Below, one piece after another: positions 1-8,926 of a stretch of 64,000 nt of DNA (position 1 is its first letter; the number at the start of each line of letters is the position of its first letter). The stretch covers positions 151,562,556 through 151,626,555 of the forward strand of contig NC_073746.1 in the NCBI RefSeq assembly GCF_029784135.1. The letters run 5' to 3'. The stretch is from Toxorhynchites rutilus septentrionalis. Its lineage: Eukaryota > Arthropoda > Insecta > Diptera > Culicidae. Under the pieces are notes generated by a model. The model was given only the letters and a program-made list of their open reading frames with translations, did no database searches and was not told where the DNA came from. The translations under genes were made by a program, and so were the position numbers.

Positions 1-1150
1 GACACCAGTTTTGTTTTTGTCCGATTAAGAATTCCTTTGAATGCAGTTGTTTCCATGTGGGATGAATATTGGTGGGGAGAGGAGCAACAAATGAGCAACA
101 ATTGATTGAAACATGTTCGATGTAGCAACAAGTGTTGATTTTTTCCTGCTATTAGAATAAAAGTAGCGAAAGATTGACATTTGACACTTATTGGAAGCCT
201 AATATATTTTTTCGATCTGTTCTTCGAACCTGTCGATAGATGGTTAGGTTACCTTAAATAGTTTAGTCAAAATTCTTCCATGTTTGATGTTTGACATTAT
301 TTACCACTGTTGATAATTGAAGAGTGGCAAACAAAATAGTGTTTGTACAAATCTGTCATTTGACCACCAGACAATTAGCAGAGAAGAGAAGTGGAACTTG
401 AGAGAAAAAAGTGGCAACGATTTGTGGCAAGAAAATGTAAACAGTGAAAAAATTGACAGATGGTTTACGCTCTAAAAATTGAACATATTGTTGAGATGTC
501 TCTTAAAGGGTGGGAGACATCATATATAAGGTGGGAGGTTCGTATATAATGTTATTAATGTTAGCATCATCATGATAAACACGGCGAATGGGATAGAAAT
601 TACGAACTGAAAATTGAGTAAAATATACATATAGACGCTGAAACGCTGTGGACTAATATTATAATGTATTTTTATCGGTTTATGTATAATGCATAATCGA
701 AATAAACCCATATGTATTGTAATCATAACTTGCTGTGCTATTCAGAACAACATTTATGGTCGTATTCCACCAATGGTGACAATTGTGTAATTTACGAATG
801 AAGCTTCGCCATAGAAACTGAACATTGAATAAAAAAATTAAAATGTAGTAAGAGCAACAGTTGAAATATTTTAAAGCATTCTCATCGGAATAAATTGAAT
901 GATACAATAATTATACGACTAAATGATGTATGTACGCTTAAAAACAACATAAAAATATGATTTCTGAATTATTTTTTTTTCGGTTTCGAACACACCCCGT
1001 AAAAAGCCATTTATATTTTTTAAAATACCCTCTGTTGGTATTGTATCCAGAATTTACAAGGCAATGAAACGTTAACGTCAATTAGTTTCTAGTAATCAGC
1101 TTTTTAGTTGCAGGTGAAATTAACTAACTATATTTTTTTAGTATTATATA
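1..1150. other. AT-rich sequence, no gene recognised
   Basis: No reading frame here resembles a known protein; the short minus-strand frames are low-complexity. Two diverged segments, about 546-700 and 747-910, share a similar order of words (a start near 'catcatgataaac'/'caatggtgacaat', then 'aactgaa(a/c)attga(g/a)taaaa'), suggesting an old tandem duplication. No promoter or RNA gene could be supported. Confidence 0.4.
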
Positions 1151-1152
1151 TA

Positions 1153-2335
1153 TTCCATGCCAAACCGACATAGTGGTTCTCAAATTTTCGTGTTAATTGG
1201 TAGTTTTGTTCCTTATCGTTAAATATTAGATTCCATTCCATTTTAGGGTGGTTCAAAAAATCTAGTTTTTCCCCTTTTTCCAAAAATATTTTTTTTTTAA
1301 ATTCATATCTTTTGAACTACTAAACCCATTTAGATGATCGATATATCAAATTGGCCAGTTAGCTAGGTTTTTTTGAAAAAATACTATACTTGCAACAAAA
1401 AATAATTTTGTTTTCTTAATTATTGATCGTAATTGTTCTTTATAGTTTTCATTCAGGGGTGCTATATTTTTTTATATTTTTTCTCGAAAGCTGAGGATTT
1501 TTTAGATAACATATCCAAAAATGTGTTCTTCTTCGTTTTTAAATTATAATTTTTCAAATTTAATTGATGGTTCAAAAAATAATTTTTCCCCTATTTTCCA
1601 AAAATTACGTTTATCAAAAATTCATAATTTTTGATCTACTGAACCGATTCAGATAATCGACATAGTTAATTTAAGTCAATAATTTCACACCTGCAAAAAA
1701 TTATTTTTTTTTACTTACAAAAAAACAGATACAATTATTAATCACGAAAACAATTTTTTTTTCGCTAGTGCAATATTTTTCCAAAAAATTCTAGGCTTTA
1801 ATTTGATATATCGATCATCTGAATCGCTCTAGCAGTTCAAATGTTATGAATTTTTGAGAATAGGAAAAAGGGGAAGAAATTAATATTCCGAACTATCGGT
1901 TAACTTTAAAAAAATATAACTCAAAAAAAAAAGAACATATCTAATTAAAAAAAAAAATGTGAATGTGTAAAAAAATCTTCAGTTTCCAAAAAAAAAAAAT
2001 ATAGAAAAATAAAGCGCCATTTGGTGCCGAAACCATGTAAACTATAAAAACGGATACAATCAAGAATTACGAAAACAAAATTCAAATTTCTTGCAAGTTT
2101 GATATTTTTCCAAAAAAAAACTAGCTAATTAACTTCAAATGTATTGATCATCTGAATCGGCTTTGTGGTTCAAAAGTTAGGAGTTTTTGATAAAAGTCAT
2201 TTTTGGGAAAAAGTGAACAAAACCGAATTACCCAAAAAAAATAATACAGGTTCAATGTTTTACCATAACGAAAACAAGCTACCAATTTTCACGAAAATCT
2301 GAAAACCACTATATCAGTTTGGCATGAAATGGCAA
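1153..2335. mobile_element. Fold-back DNA element with ~50-bp terminal inverted repeats
   Basis: The left end (from 1153, 'ttccatgccaaac') and the right end (to about 2330, 'gtttggcatgaaa') are inverted copies over about 50 bp, both containing the words for 'tagtggtt' and 'caaattttcgtg'. The inverted similarity continues inward: the core 'gatcgatatatcaaatt' near 'gaactact' at about 1312-1350 recurs in reverse at 1796-1830 and 2130-2170, with another forward copy at 1640-1680. The element therefore holds four related units, two in each orientation. It has no coding capacity. A target duplication is not clear. Related fragments lie at 14880-14985 and 33028-33170. Confidence 0.75.
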
Positions 2336-3344
2336 TAGTTCACAAATTTCAAAGTTCGCGTTTTTCTTTTTGTTTTTCATGTCTTTTAGTGCGGCCATAA
2401 TAATAATTAGGATTACTGCATTTGGATTGATGCTACAACATATCATTAACTTCCTTGAATAGTGAATGTGATATAATCCACTTTATATATGTATATATAT
2501 TAATAAATATTTTCAAAGGAATAAACGTGTAAAACATAATGCAAAACTAAATACTTTTATACAGTGCCTTCATTTTTTGAGTTTAACATGCAAAGACCCT
2601 TCAATAAAAATGGCATTGAAACAACAGAGTAAAACTGACATACAATTATGACGGAGGATTGTTTTTTGATTGGCGCGTGCTCCAACTGGCGAACCGCCAA
2701 TTAAAAGGCACTCCAACTAAAAAAACGCCAATAAGCAAATGGTACTGTAAAACTGTGTTGTGGGGGGTTGGGTAAATAATAAAGCAAGGGTAATCATGGA
2801 TTTTTCATAACCATCTCAGCAAAATATTGAAAATTTTTTTTAATTTCTCTTTCAAATTTTGATAAAATTGCACTGAATAGTTAAATAAGGGCAATATTAA
2901 TATTTGAATAAACTTATGTAATTATAAACATGTTTATATGAACCTTCCCATCTTCTCATTCTTCATTAAAGACCTTTCGTCAGGACAGCTAGAAATCGAT
3001 ACACTCTCAAATCAAGTGTGCCTGAAAAAATTATATTCTTCACGTAAACAAGCGATGAAAATGTGGACACTTTTTAGTCAGTGAATTGTATGGAGTTCCA
3101 CTGCTGTGCAATTAGTGTACGGCTTCTTCAATTGGTTGATGCCACTTCTTTATTCCGCGCAGCGAATAACGTATTTACCAAAGGCGAATGGCATGACTAT
3201 AGTATGTTATCAGATATGAGATATAAAATGTTATCGTCTCAGGTATCAAATACAGTGGAATCCCGAAAATTCGCGGAATAGTCTGACAAGGTCACCGCAA
3301 ATAACGACAATTGCGCATGACGCAATAGAGGACTAAAAATAAGG
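2336..3344. other. Intergenic sequence, no gene recognised
   Basis: Only short frames are present. A 66-residue frame at 3081-3281 resembles nothing I know. At 3250 'cagtggaatcccg' looks like one end of a pogo/Tigger-type element, but no matching inverted end was found, so this is not called. Confidence 0.35.
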
Positions 3345-3408
3345 TGTTTTTTTCAAATTTAATATATCGTTTATTCCATTCTATTTTAAAATATTATTTA
3401 CATTTAAA

Positions 3409-3618
3409 TTAATTTTCGCATCTTAAAAAGAATGCAAGTTCGCCTACATCGATTCTATCGTTCATTGAATTTACATAGGAGATGTATAATATAAATATTT
3501 TCAGTATGTGACTTCGTTTGGTAGGTCCGATGTTTGGCAGCGCTGGTTTAATCAATTCTTCGAAAGACAGGAGTTGCCATCCTTCTAGTAAGTCAGTTAT
3601 CTTCCGTTGCCCATGCAC
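3409..3618 (-). pseudogene. ORF2 C-terminal tail, shifted out of frame
   Basis: This 69-residue frame continues the ORF2 protein after a frameshift around 3600-3620. It begins right where the RT frame ends, after the C-terminal zinc finger, and its helical, hydrophobic content fits the tail of L1/Tx1-type ORF2 proteins. It is probably not translated by itself. Confidence 0.55.
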
Positions 3619-5833
3619 CTACTACGCGGGGGCAGCTACTGAATTTATGTTGTAGTGTTTCTACTGCAGCATTACAATGTAAGCAGCCTTCACCGTCTGC
3701 TCGTTGAATGGTTCTCATCAGTTTTCTGTGCTCTATCTTTTCGTTTATAAACAAATATAAGTTGCTCCGCTGGCATGATGATAGCTGTTTAGTCGCAATG
3801 TTCTTCCATATTCGTTTCCAATTCGCTTCCGGATTTCTCCTTTCAATACGAGGCGTTTCAGTTCGCTCCAAGAAAAAGCGGTGTATTAGATCGCTCGTGG
3901 GATGTACTCTAACAAGTGGGGGGAGAAGGGGGATTTGTTGGGAAAGGATTTTGAGGCAGGGAAGGTCTGCGGGAGGAGGAGTAGCTTGGTTCAGAAGGGA
4001 TTGATAATAGGGAAGGGAACCACTTGCTTGCATGTGACGATTTACCAATAGCGCTTTGCATTTTATGCCTGGTAGATGCAGTTTAAATCCACCAGCTTCT
4101 TTGTCACGCGCCAGTTGCTCCATTGGAACTCGCGCCGGTATTCCGCGCCACAGGAAGGAGCCCATGATCGCCGCTAATTTCGCTGTGTGGATACAATACG
4201 TTGGCAGGATTGATGCCACATACCATATCTTTGCGGTAATGAAGGTGTTCAGTAAAATAATTTTTTGTTGTAAATTTAGATTTCTCAACGAGTGTAACCA
4301 CACCTGCTGAGCAAATTTCGATACAAGTGCGTTCCAATTTATGTTTACCATTTCCCGGATCGAGTTGGTAAAAATCACACCCAGGATCTTCACCTTTTCT
4401 GCTGTGACCAGCCACGGAACATTCAATGGATTCTCATCTATGAGCCCGACGTTTATTGCAACAGTTTTTAGCCTGTTGAGTTTTGCTCCCGCAGCGTGCT
4501 CGAAATCATTAAATAGATCATTGATACTCTCTATTGTATTTGTATTGGTTACAATCACAGATATGTCATCTGCATAGGCCACAACAAGATCGGAACCGAG
4601 TTGTCGCTCTAGTTGTTTCAGAAACGGGTGGAGGTATAGGACGAAGAGCAGCATCGACATCGGATCTCCTTGCCGAACCGAGCGTTCGATGCGGATGCGC
4701 TCCGAGAGGTGTCCGTTCACTAGTAACCGAGAGAAAGATCGCTCGGCAATTCGAACTAATAAGCTTACGAAAGCTGGGTTTATTCCTAGCTGCCGCATAG
4801 TTTGGTGAAGGTAAGAAAGGGATACCCGATCGAACGCATGGTCGAGATCGTAGCTAATCAGCTTCCCTTTTTGCTTGCTCGCTTTCAGCTGTGTGATTCT
4901 ATCTTTCAGAGAAAGAGTGGCTTCAAAGATTGAGTGCCCGTCGTTAGAGCACTTTTGTGCATCGCTCAGTACTTGATGAGTCTGTATTACACGCTCGAGG
5001 CGAGACTTCAGGATTCTGCTCAAGATTTTGAAGTCCGCATTCAAAAGGCTGATTGGTCGATATCCTCGTGCAGTGTTTTCTGCTCCTCTCTTTCGTACTA
5101 ACACGATAATACCGTTCGCGAACTCAGACGGCATCTCCGATACTAGGGCCTCGTTTAACACAAGGTTCAACTCTCGGTGGATGACGTCAAATGTGCGTTG
5201 ATAAAATTCGATGGGTAACCCATCACTCCCCGCCGCTTTCTTCTTAGCTGATGTTCGAATTGCTGACCAAATTTCTGCTGTTGTTATCTCAGCCATGCAA
5301 GCTTCGTTCGACTCGTCATTTATTGGTATCACCCTCTCGCATTGGAATGGATACCGAGATGTGTCCTCTACCTCTGTCGCTGTGTACAATCTCGTGAAAT
5401 ACCGAAGCAGATGGTTCTCGATCGCTTCGGAAGTGTTTAGAGTTTCGTCGTTTTCGCCACGCATTTCTGTGATAATGTTTTTTTTCCTACGTCTCTCACC
5501 CAGCTGAAATGTACTGATGTTTTCTCCAGCAATAATGGTGTCGTTGATGCGCATGAAATTTTGAGAGAAACTGCGCTGATGCGCGAGCATTTGTGCCTTA
5601 ACACGGTTTATTGTGGTTAGCATCGCAGGATTCTGGAAATACCCATCATTCGCTTGCTTTAATTGCGTGTATAGTCGTTGATGTTCCGCGTAAAATACGC
5701 TGTACGCTTCTCGGGATTTCCATCGAAAAAAGGACTGAATTTTTTTTCTTAGCAAATGATAGCCACCACGTGAGCCAGTTTGGGTAGTTTTGCCTCTGTC
5801 TTGTAACATATTGCCATGAGATTTGGAATTCAT
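3593..5833 (-). CDS. ORF2 C-terminal part: L1/Tx1-type reverse transcriptase
   Basis: Reverse transcriptase for target-primed reverse transcription. True ORF2 sequence begins after the frameshift near 5745; upstream residues in this frame are out-of-frame. The fingers/palm blocks are clear: 'GSDGLPIEFYQ', 'YRPISLLNADFKIL', 'SYDLDHAFDRVS', 'VRQGDPMSMLL' and the active site YADD (codons 4576-4565). Near the C-terminus a C-x2-C-x8-H-x4-C finger (CLHC...H...C) is visible, as in many L1/R1-group ORF2 proteins. The frame stops just after it at 3593. A further stretch in another frame (3618-3409, 'LLEGWQLLSFEELIKP') is the natural continuation, so a second indel lies at about 3600-3620. Confidence 0.8.
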   Translation of the reverse strand: MNSKSHGNMLQDRGKTTQTGSRGGYHLLRKKIQSFFRWKSREAYSVFYAEHQRLYTQLKQANDGYFQNPAMLTTINRVKAQMLAHQRSFSQNFMRINDTIIAGENISTFQLGERRRKKNIITEMRGENDETLNTSEAIENHLLRYFTRLYTATEVEDTSRYPFQCERVIPINDESNEACMAEITTAEIWSAIRTSAKKKAAGSDGLPIEFYQRTFDVIHRELNLVLNEALVSEMPSEFANGIIVLVRKRGAENTARGYRPISLLNADFKILSRILKSRLERVIQTHQVLSDAQKCSNDGHSIFEATLSLKDRITQLKASKQKGKLISYDLDHAFDRVSLSYLHQTMRQLGINPAFVSLLVRIAERSFSRLLVNGHLSERIRIERSVRQGDPMSMLLFVLYLHPFLKQLERQLGSDLVVAYADDISVIVTNTNTIESINDLFNDFEHAAGAKLNRLKTVAINVGLIDENPLNVPWLVTAEKVKILGVIFTNSIREMVNINWNALVSKFAQQVWLHSLRNLNLQQKIILLNTFITAKIWYVASILPTYCIHTAKLAAIMGSFLWRGIPARVPMEQLARDKEAGGFKLHLPGIKCKALLVNRHMQASGSLPYYQSLLNQATPPPADLPCLKILSQQIPLLPPLVRVHPTSDLIHRFFLERTETPRIERRNPEANWKRIWKNIATKQLSSCQRSNLYLFINEKIEHRKLMRTIQRADGEGCLHCNAAVETLQHKFSSCPRVVGAWATEDN

Positions 5834-6632
5834 CTATGTTCTCTGCTGTTAAAACATGTGGACGTAGCAACCAGTATGCGCGACCAGGTGCGCGTCCGAG
5901 ACTTGGGAGGCATATACGAGCAGTTAGCGCTTTATGATTTGTAAACGAGCACACGTGTGTTGCTGCTTTTCGCAGATGCCTGCAAAGTCCATGGGTGACG
6001 TAAATGCGATCGAGCCGAGAGACAGAGTTGTGCGTTATATATGTGGGGGCAGGAGTCGTGGGATACAATTTCACCCAAATGTCGCTGAGTTGGAGCTGCT
6101 GTATGGTGGATTGGAGGGCGGGGCTGTTGTTGTAGCCTGTCGAGTCACATGTGCGCAGCACACAGTTGAAGTCGCCAGCGAGAATTATATTGTCGGTATT
6201 ATGACGTAGATAAAAAGAAATTGTGTCATTAAAGAAACGCTCTCGTTCGGCGCGCATTGCTGTGCCCGATGGTGCGTAGATGTTGACCAACGTCGTGTTT
6301 TCGACGCGAAGAGCAATCAGTCGGCCGTCCAAACTTTTTTCGATATGGGAGAAACGTATGTACTCTTTTAGTGCTATTGCCGTCCCTCTCCTTGACTGAT
6401 CAACGTTTATGACGACATTGTAGCCAGGAATAAGCAGCTGCTCGTTCTCTACCTCTTGCAAGAACACGATGTCAAGATCCATCGTTCTGCAGAAGGTTTT
6501 GAGGGCATTGATCTTCGTTTCGTTGGTAATATTGTTTATGTTTATAGTGGCGACGTTGTAACTGGCGATATGAGTCATTATATATTGGCCTGTTCCCGCT
6601 CGTCGTCGCTTTCGTCCCGGCGCTTCTTGCAT
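5646..6632 (-). CDS. ORF2 N-terminal part: AP-like endonuclease domain
   Basis: This frame carries the endonuclease that nicks target DNA. The likely start is the ATG at 6578 (MTHIASYN...), not the one at 6632, because it overlaps the ORF1 stop in a TAATG. Visible motifs in order: N in 'SYNVATINI', E in 'VFLQEVENEQ', 'NIYAPSGT', 'AGDFNCVL' (GDFN codons at 6176-6165) and 'SRLDRIYV'. The final catalytic motif, usually SDH or TDH, reads TNH here, so the aspartate seems to be lost (a single G-to-A change would explain it). The frame is useful only to about 5745, where it leaves the RT frame at a T8 run; the last 30 or so residues are out-of-frame. Confidence 0.75.
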   Translation of the reverse strand: MQEAPGRKRRRAGTGQYIMTHIASYNVATININNITNETKINALKTFCRTMDLDIVFLQEVENEQLLIPGYNVVINVDQSRRGTAIALKEYIRFSHIEKSLDGRLIALRVENTTLVNIYAPSGTAMRAERERFFNDTISFYLRHNTDNIILAGDFNCVLRTCDSTGYNNSPALQSTIQQLQLSDIWVKLYPTTPAPTYITHNSVSRLDRIYVTHGLCRHLRKAATHVCSFTNHKALTARICLPSLGRAPGRAYWLLRPHVLTAENIDEFQISWQYVTRQRQNYPNWLTWWLSFAKKKNSVLFSMEIPRSVQRILRGTSTTIHAIKASE

Positions 6633-7663
6633 TGCCGGCGTGTTCTCGAGCGTGTGATTGAAATTGCCGCTTCGTCTGTTTCGTTCCCATCGGATTTTCC
6701 ACTAGCAGGTCCGTGGTACACTTCGCCACTAGCAGGAGGTTGTTGACCAGAAGTGCTGGGCATTGACCTGCTATCCGATGGTTGTTTCGAATCCGATATG
6801 GGTATGATGGGACTAGTGAGAGGAGGAAATTGTGTTACCGACTGCGTATCGATCGGTTTACTTGTCTGTACAGGCATCGGCTGTTGTTGCTGTTTCTGCT
6901 TTTTCGACGGCGGGAATCGCAATGCTGACGTATTTTGACTCGGTTTCGCTATTTTTTGGACTGGCGGCTTCGCAATCGGCTTTGCCGTTGCTGCTGCGGG
7001 CTGTTTCGTAGCATCGGCGTACGATTTTTGCACTAGCAGCTTTTTGTTCTGCACACAGGACGCTCCGACATGGATGAATTCCCGGCAGTGTCGACATGTT
7101 TGACGCTGTTCAAAATAAGACAGCAATGTTAATTCGCCATCAATGACGACCCACGACTCAATATTTTGTTTCACGATCATTTTCGCGATTCGAACACCTG
7201 TGCAGATACCCGGAAAGAAGTACTGCTGGTCATTTCCGCATATCTGATCTCGTATTGAGATAACATCACCATATGCGGAAAGGAATTCAGTGATGGCTTC
7301 ATCCGATACATCTTCAGACAAATCGAACAATTTGACCTCCACTGCACCGTCCTCCATCGTAATTCGTAGGGGAAGCTTCACCCCTCCTTCCACTGTCACT
7401 TCGTGCTTCCCATCGTGCTCTTCGCACACTTTTTGTGCCAGCGCTAGATCAACGACCTTCACGAAGGCACATCCAAGGCTTCGGCTGCATTGGATTCGTG
7501 TCACTTCACCTGGTTTTAAACCCAGAACAGTCCCAACGAAATTTTGCACTTTCGCATAGTCCGGTTTTCGTTGCAACACCGCATAATCTATGCGGAATGT
7601 GTTTTCGCGGCGTACCATCGCGGAGTCGTAGTATGCGACAACACGCAAACGGCTCGGCGACAA
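6578..7663 (-). CDS. Non-LTR retrotransposon ORF1 (nucleic-acid-binding protein)
   Basis: An intact frame of 361 residues. ORF1 proteins coat the element RNA and help carry it into the nucleus. A single zinc knuckle C-x2-C-x4-H-x4-C is visible at residues 190-203 (CRHC...H...C). The region before it (about 15-150) is a folded, mixed-charge domain; the region after about 220 is low-complexity, rich in P, Q, S and K, with a basic stretch near the C-terminus. The start ATG at 7663 lies about 100 bases after the predicted transcription start. Its stop TAA overlaps the probable ORF2 ATG by one base (TAATG at 6580-6576), suggesting termination-reinitiation. Apart from the broken ORF2, this gene appears undamaged. 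Confidence 0.75.
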   Translation of the reverse strand: MSPSRLRVVAYYDSAMVRRENTFRIDYAVLQRKPDYAKVQNFVGTVLGLKPGEVTRIQCSRSLGCAFVKVVDLALAQKVCEEHDGKHEVTVEGGVKLPLRITMEDGAVEVKLFDLSEDVSDEAITEFLSAYGDVISIRDQICGNDQQYFFPGICTGVRIAKMIVKQNIESWVVIDGELTLLSYFEQRQTCRHCREFIHVGASCVQNKKLLVQKSYADATKQPAAATAKPIAKPPVQKIAKPSQNTSALRFPPSKKQKQQQQPMPVQTSKPIDTQSVTQFPPLTSPIIPISDSKQPSDSRSMPSTSGQQPPASGEVYHGPASGKSDGNETDEAAISITRSRTRRQCKKRRDESDDEREQANI

Positions 7664-7732
7664 TAATGACGCAGCGGAACGATAGAAAAGTTAGCTTGTT
7701 TTGACTTCCTATTTTGGCTAAAGCGTGAAACG

Positions 7733-7766
7733 CGTCTGCTTGGCTCGGAAGATGAGCGCTAACTGA
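7733..7766 (-). promoter_or_regulatory. Internal Pol II promoter (Inr + DPE) of the L1/Tx1-like element
   Basis: Read on the minus strand, an initiator TCAGTT occurs with its A at 7764. Taking that A as +1, positions +28 to +32 (7737-7733) read AGACG, a full match to the insect downstream promoter element consensus RGWYV at exactly the required spacing. Non-LTR elements of insects commonly begin at such an Inr because the promoter must lie inside the transcript. This supports 7766 or thereabouts as the true 5' end. Confidence 0.6.
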
Positions 7767-8030
7767 ACATGGAAAAATATATATTTAAGTATGAAAACAA
7801 TATTTTGTCAATACAGAAATCATTAAACTATCCATCTATAAGGTCGTGTACATCAGTGGTCAGATAATGTGAAAGCCATGCAATTTCAAAATAAATGATT
7901 ACAGAGCCAGCGGTAGTCCTACGTCTTCCTTGCGGTTGTATCACAGATGTAACCCACTTCTAGTTTTCTGTATGTTTTTTTCACAAAATTGAACCGGGGG
8001 GCAAAGTGAACTAAAATTTTGTTTAGAATT
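7767..8030. other. Short spacer with a dispersed 'tagtcctacgtc' repeat
   Basis: No gene. At 7913-7950 lies a segment (tagtcctacgtc, then ccttgcggttgtatcac) that recurs in inverse orientation at about 31515-31550, and in shorter form near 23938 and 32207. It ends in GAATT (8026-8030), the left copy of the BEL target duplication. Confidence 0.4.
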
Positions 8031-8432
8031 TGTTCGCGCCACGTGTAGCGAGCGCTTACGTGTTCTGACATGTCAGGACAAATAAATTGAAATCCTCCAT
8101 TTTGTCAGCAACAGAAATTTTCCATTCACTACCCGAAGCAAAGGCTCTCCATTTCATTCCATCGTATCACCCGCAACGTGCGAGAGCGAGATGAAATAAG
8201 TAGCAACATTACAAACGAACAGCACCCGAGCGAGCCGAGTCGAGCCGACAGGATAATCACCCCACCAACTTCCTCCAAACATAAAAGCAACGCACAACGT
8301 GATTCATGATCCCAGTTATTTTCCTAACCGCCATCGACAAAGCCTAACCGCCAAAAACTTGTGTTTTTCAATTTCCACAGTGTGCTTAGCCAGAACCATC
8401 CAACCGCAGTTAGCCCGGTTTATGCGCTAACA
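8031..8432 (+). repeat. BEL/Pao LTR 1 (402 bp)
   Basis: Begins TGTTCGCGCC and ends GCGCTAACA, giving the TG...CA ends usual for LTRs. It is followed by the primer-binding region and preceded by the GAATT duplication. It is 402 bp, exactly the length of LTR2, with only about three visible differences (first base, 'cttcctcc' against 'cttccgac', and 'cagttatt' against 'cagtgatt'). Confidence 0.88.
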
Positions 8433-8434
8433 TT

Positions 8435-8452
8435 TGGTCCTTCGAACCGGAT
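8435..8452 (+). other. Putative primer-binding site
   Basis: Directly after LTR1, 'tggtccttcgaaccgg' begins with TGG (complement of the CCA end of a tRNA) and contains TTCGAA, a T-loop-like word. Position and wording fit a tRNA primer site. The exact tRNA cannot be named from sequence alone. The same site follows LTR2 and is absent after LTR3, as expected. Confidence 0.6.
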
Positions 8453-8518
8453 TAGCTTCTGCTACCCTGTGGAATTAGAATGAAATTCATTCACAAGTGT
8501 TTTACGTGAAATTAATTA

Positions 8519-8830
8519 GTTGAAAAAACATTGCGTAGCAATTGATCAACATGTGTGAAATTCTCTTGCAGTAGTGTTTCTGCGTGAAACTGCCCTTCAT
8601 TTGAGAATAAAGTATGTTGCGTGAAGTGAATAAGTTGAAAGAACATTGCGTAGCAATTGATCAACTTATTTGAAAATTTCCTGTGGTAGTGCTTCTGCGT
8701 GAAGCTGCCAAACAACGATAGATCCCTTCATTTGTGAATAGAGGTGTCGAAAGAACATTGCATTACAATTGATCGATATCCTCCTGCAATAAGTTTTTTT
8801 GTGAACTTGTGATACCAGTAAGCGTCTCTC
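8519..8830 (+). repeat. Three ~113-bp degenerate tandem repeats in the BEL leader
   Basis: Units begin at 8519, 8634 and 8746, each opening with gttgaaa/gtcgaaa plus 'acattgc' and continuing through an 'aattgatc' word and, in the first two, 'tctgcgtgaa(a/g)ctgcc'. Spacing is 115 and 112 bases. The set is repeated at 12941-13252 behind LTR2. Short minus-strand frames across it are artefacts of the repeat. Confidence 0.75.
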
Positions 8831-8926
8831 GTGGCTTGGACAACGAGGGCTTTTGTGAAAAGGAACATTTGTGGTTTTTTAACGTGAGGAACAGTGTTGA
8901 ACGATTAACAAACTATACCGTAAAAA

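Larger units (their letters stand above)
3345..7766 (-). mobile_element. L1/Tx1-like non-LTR retrotransposon, near full length, inactivated
   Basis: On the minus strand the order is: Inr/DPE promoter (7766-7733), about 100 bases of leader, ORF1 with a CCHC knuckle, ORF2 with AP-like endonuclease, reverse transcriptase and a C-terminal CCHC, then a short 3' tail ending in an A-run (seen as T's near 3347-3354). Length of about 4.4 kb fits a whole element rather than a 5'-truncated one. RT wording such as 'YRPISLLNADFKILSRIL' and 'VRQGDPMSMLLFVLYLHPF' is typical of the L1/Tx1 group and unlike jockey or I. ORF2 is broken by frameshifts near 5745 and 3610. A target-site duplication was not identified, so the outer edges are approximate. 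Confidence 0.8.

Noticed and set aside
3247..3275. Pogo-like end 'cagtggaatcccg'
   Set aside because: Same reason: a single end without partner.
3708..4800. Several + strand frames of 78-103 residues
   Set aside because: They lie opposite the minus-strand RT and follow its codons; they are shadows.
8512..8715. Minus-strand frame repeated exactly at 12934-13137
   Set aside because: Both are in the duplicated BEL leader and arise from its internal repeats.
8519..8830. CRISPR-like array
   Set aside because: Units are about 113 bp, diverged and without unique spacers; eukaryotic retroelement leader.
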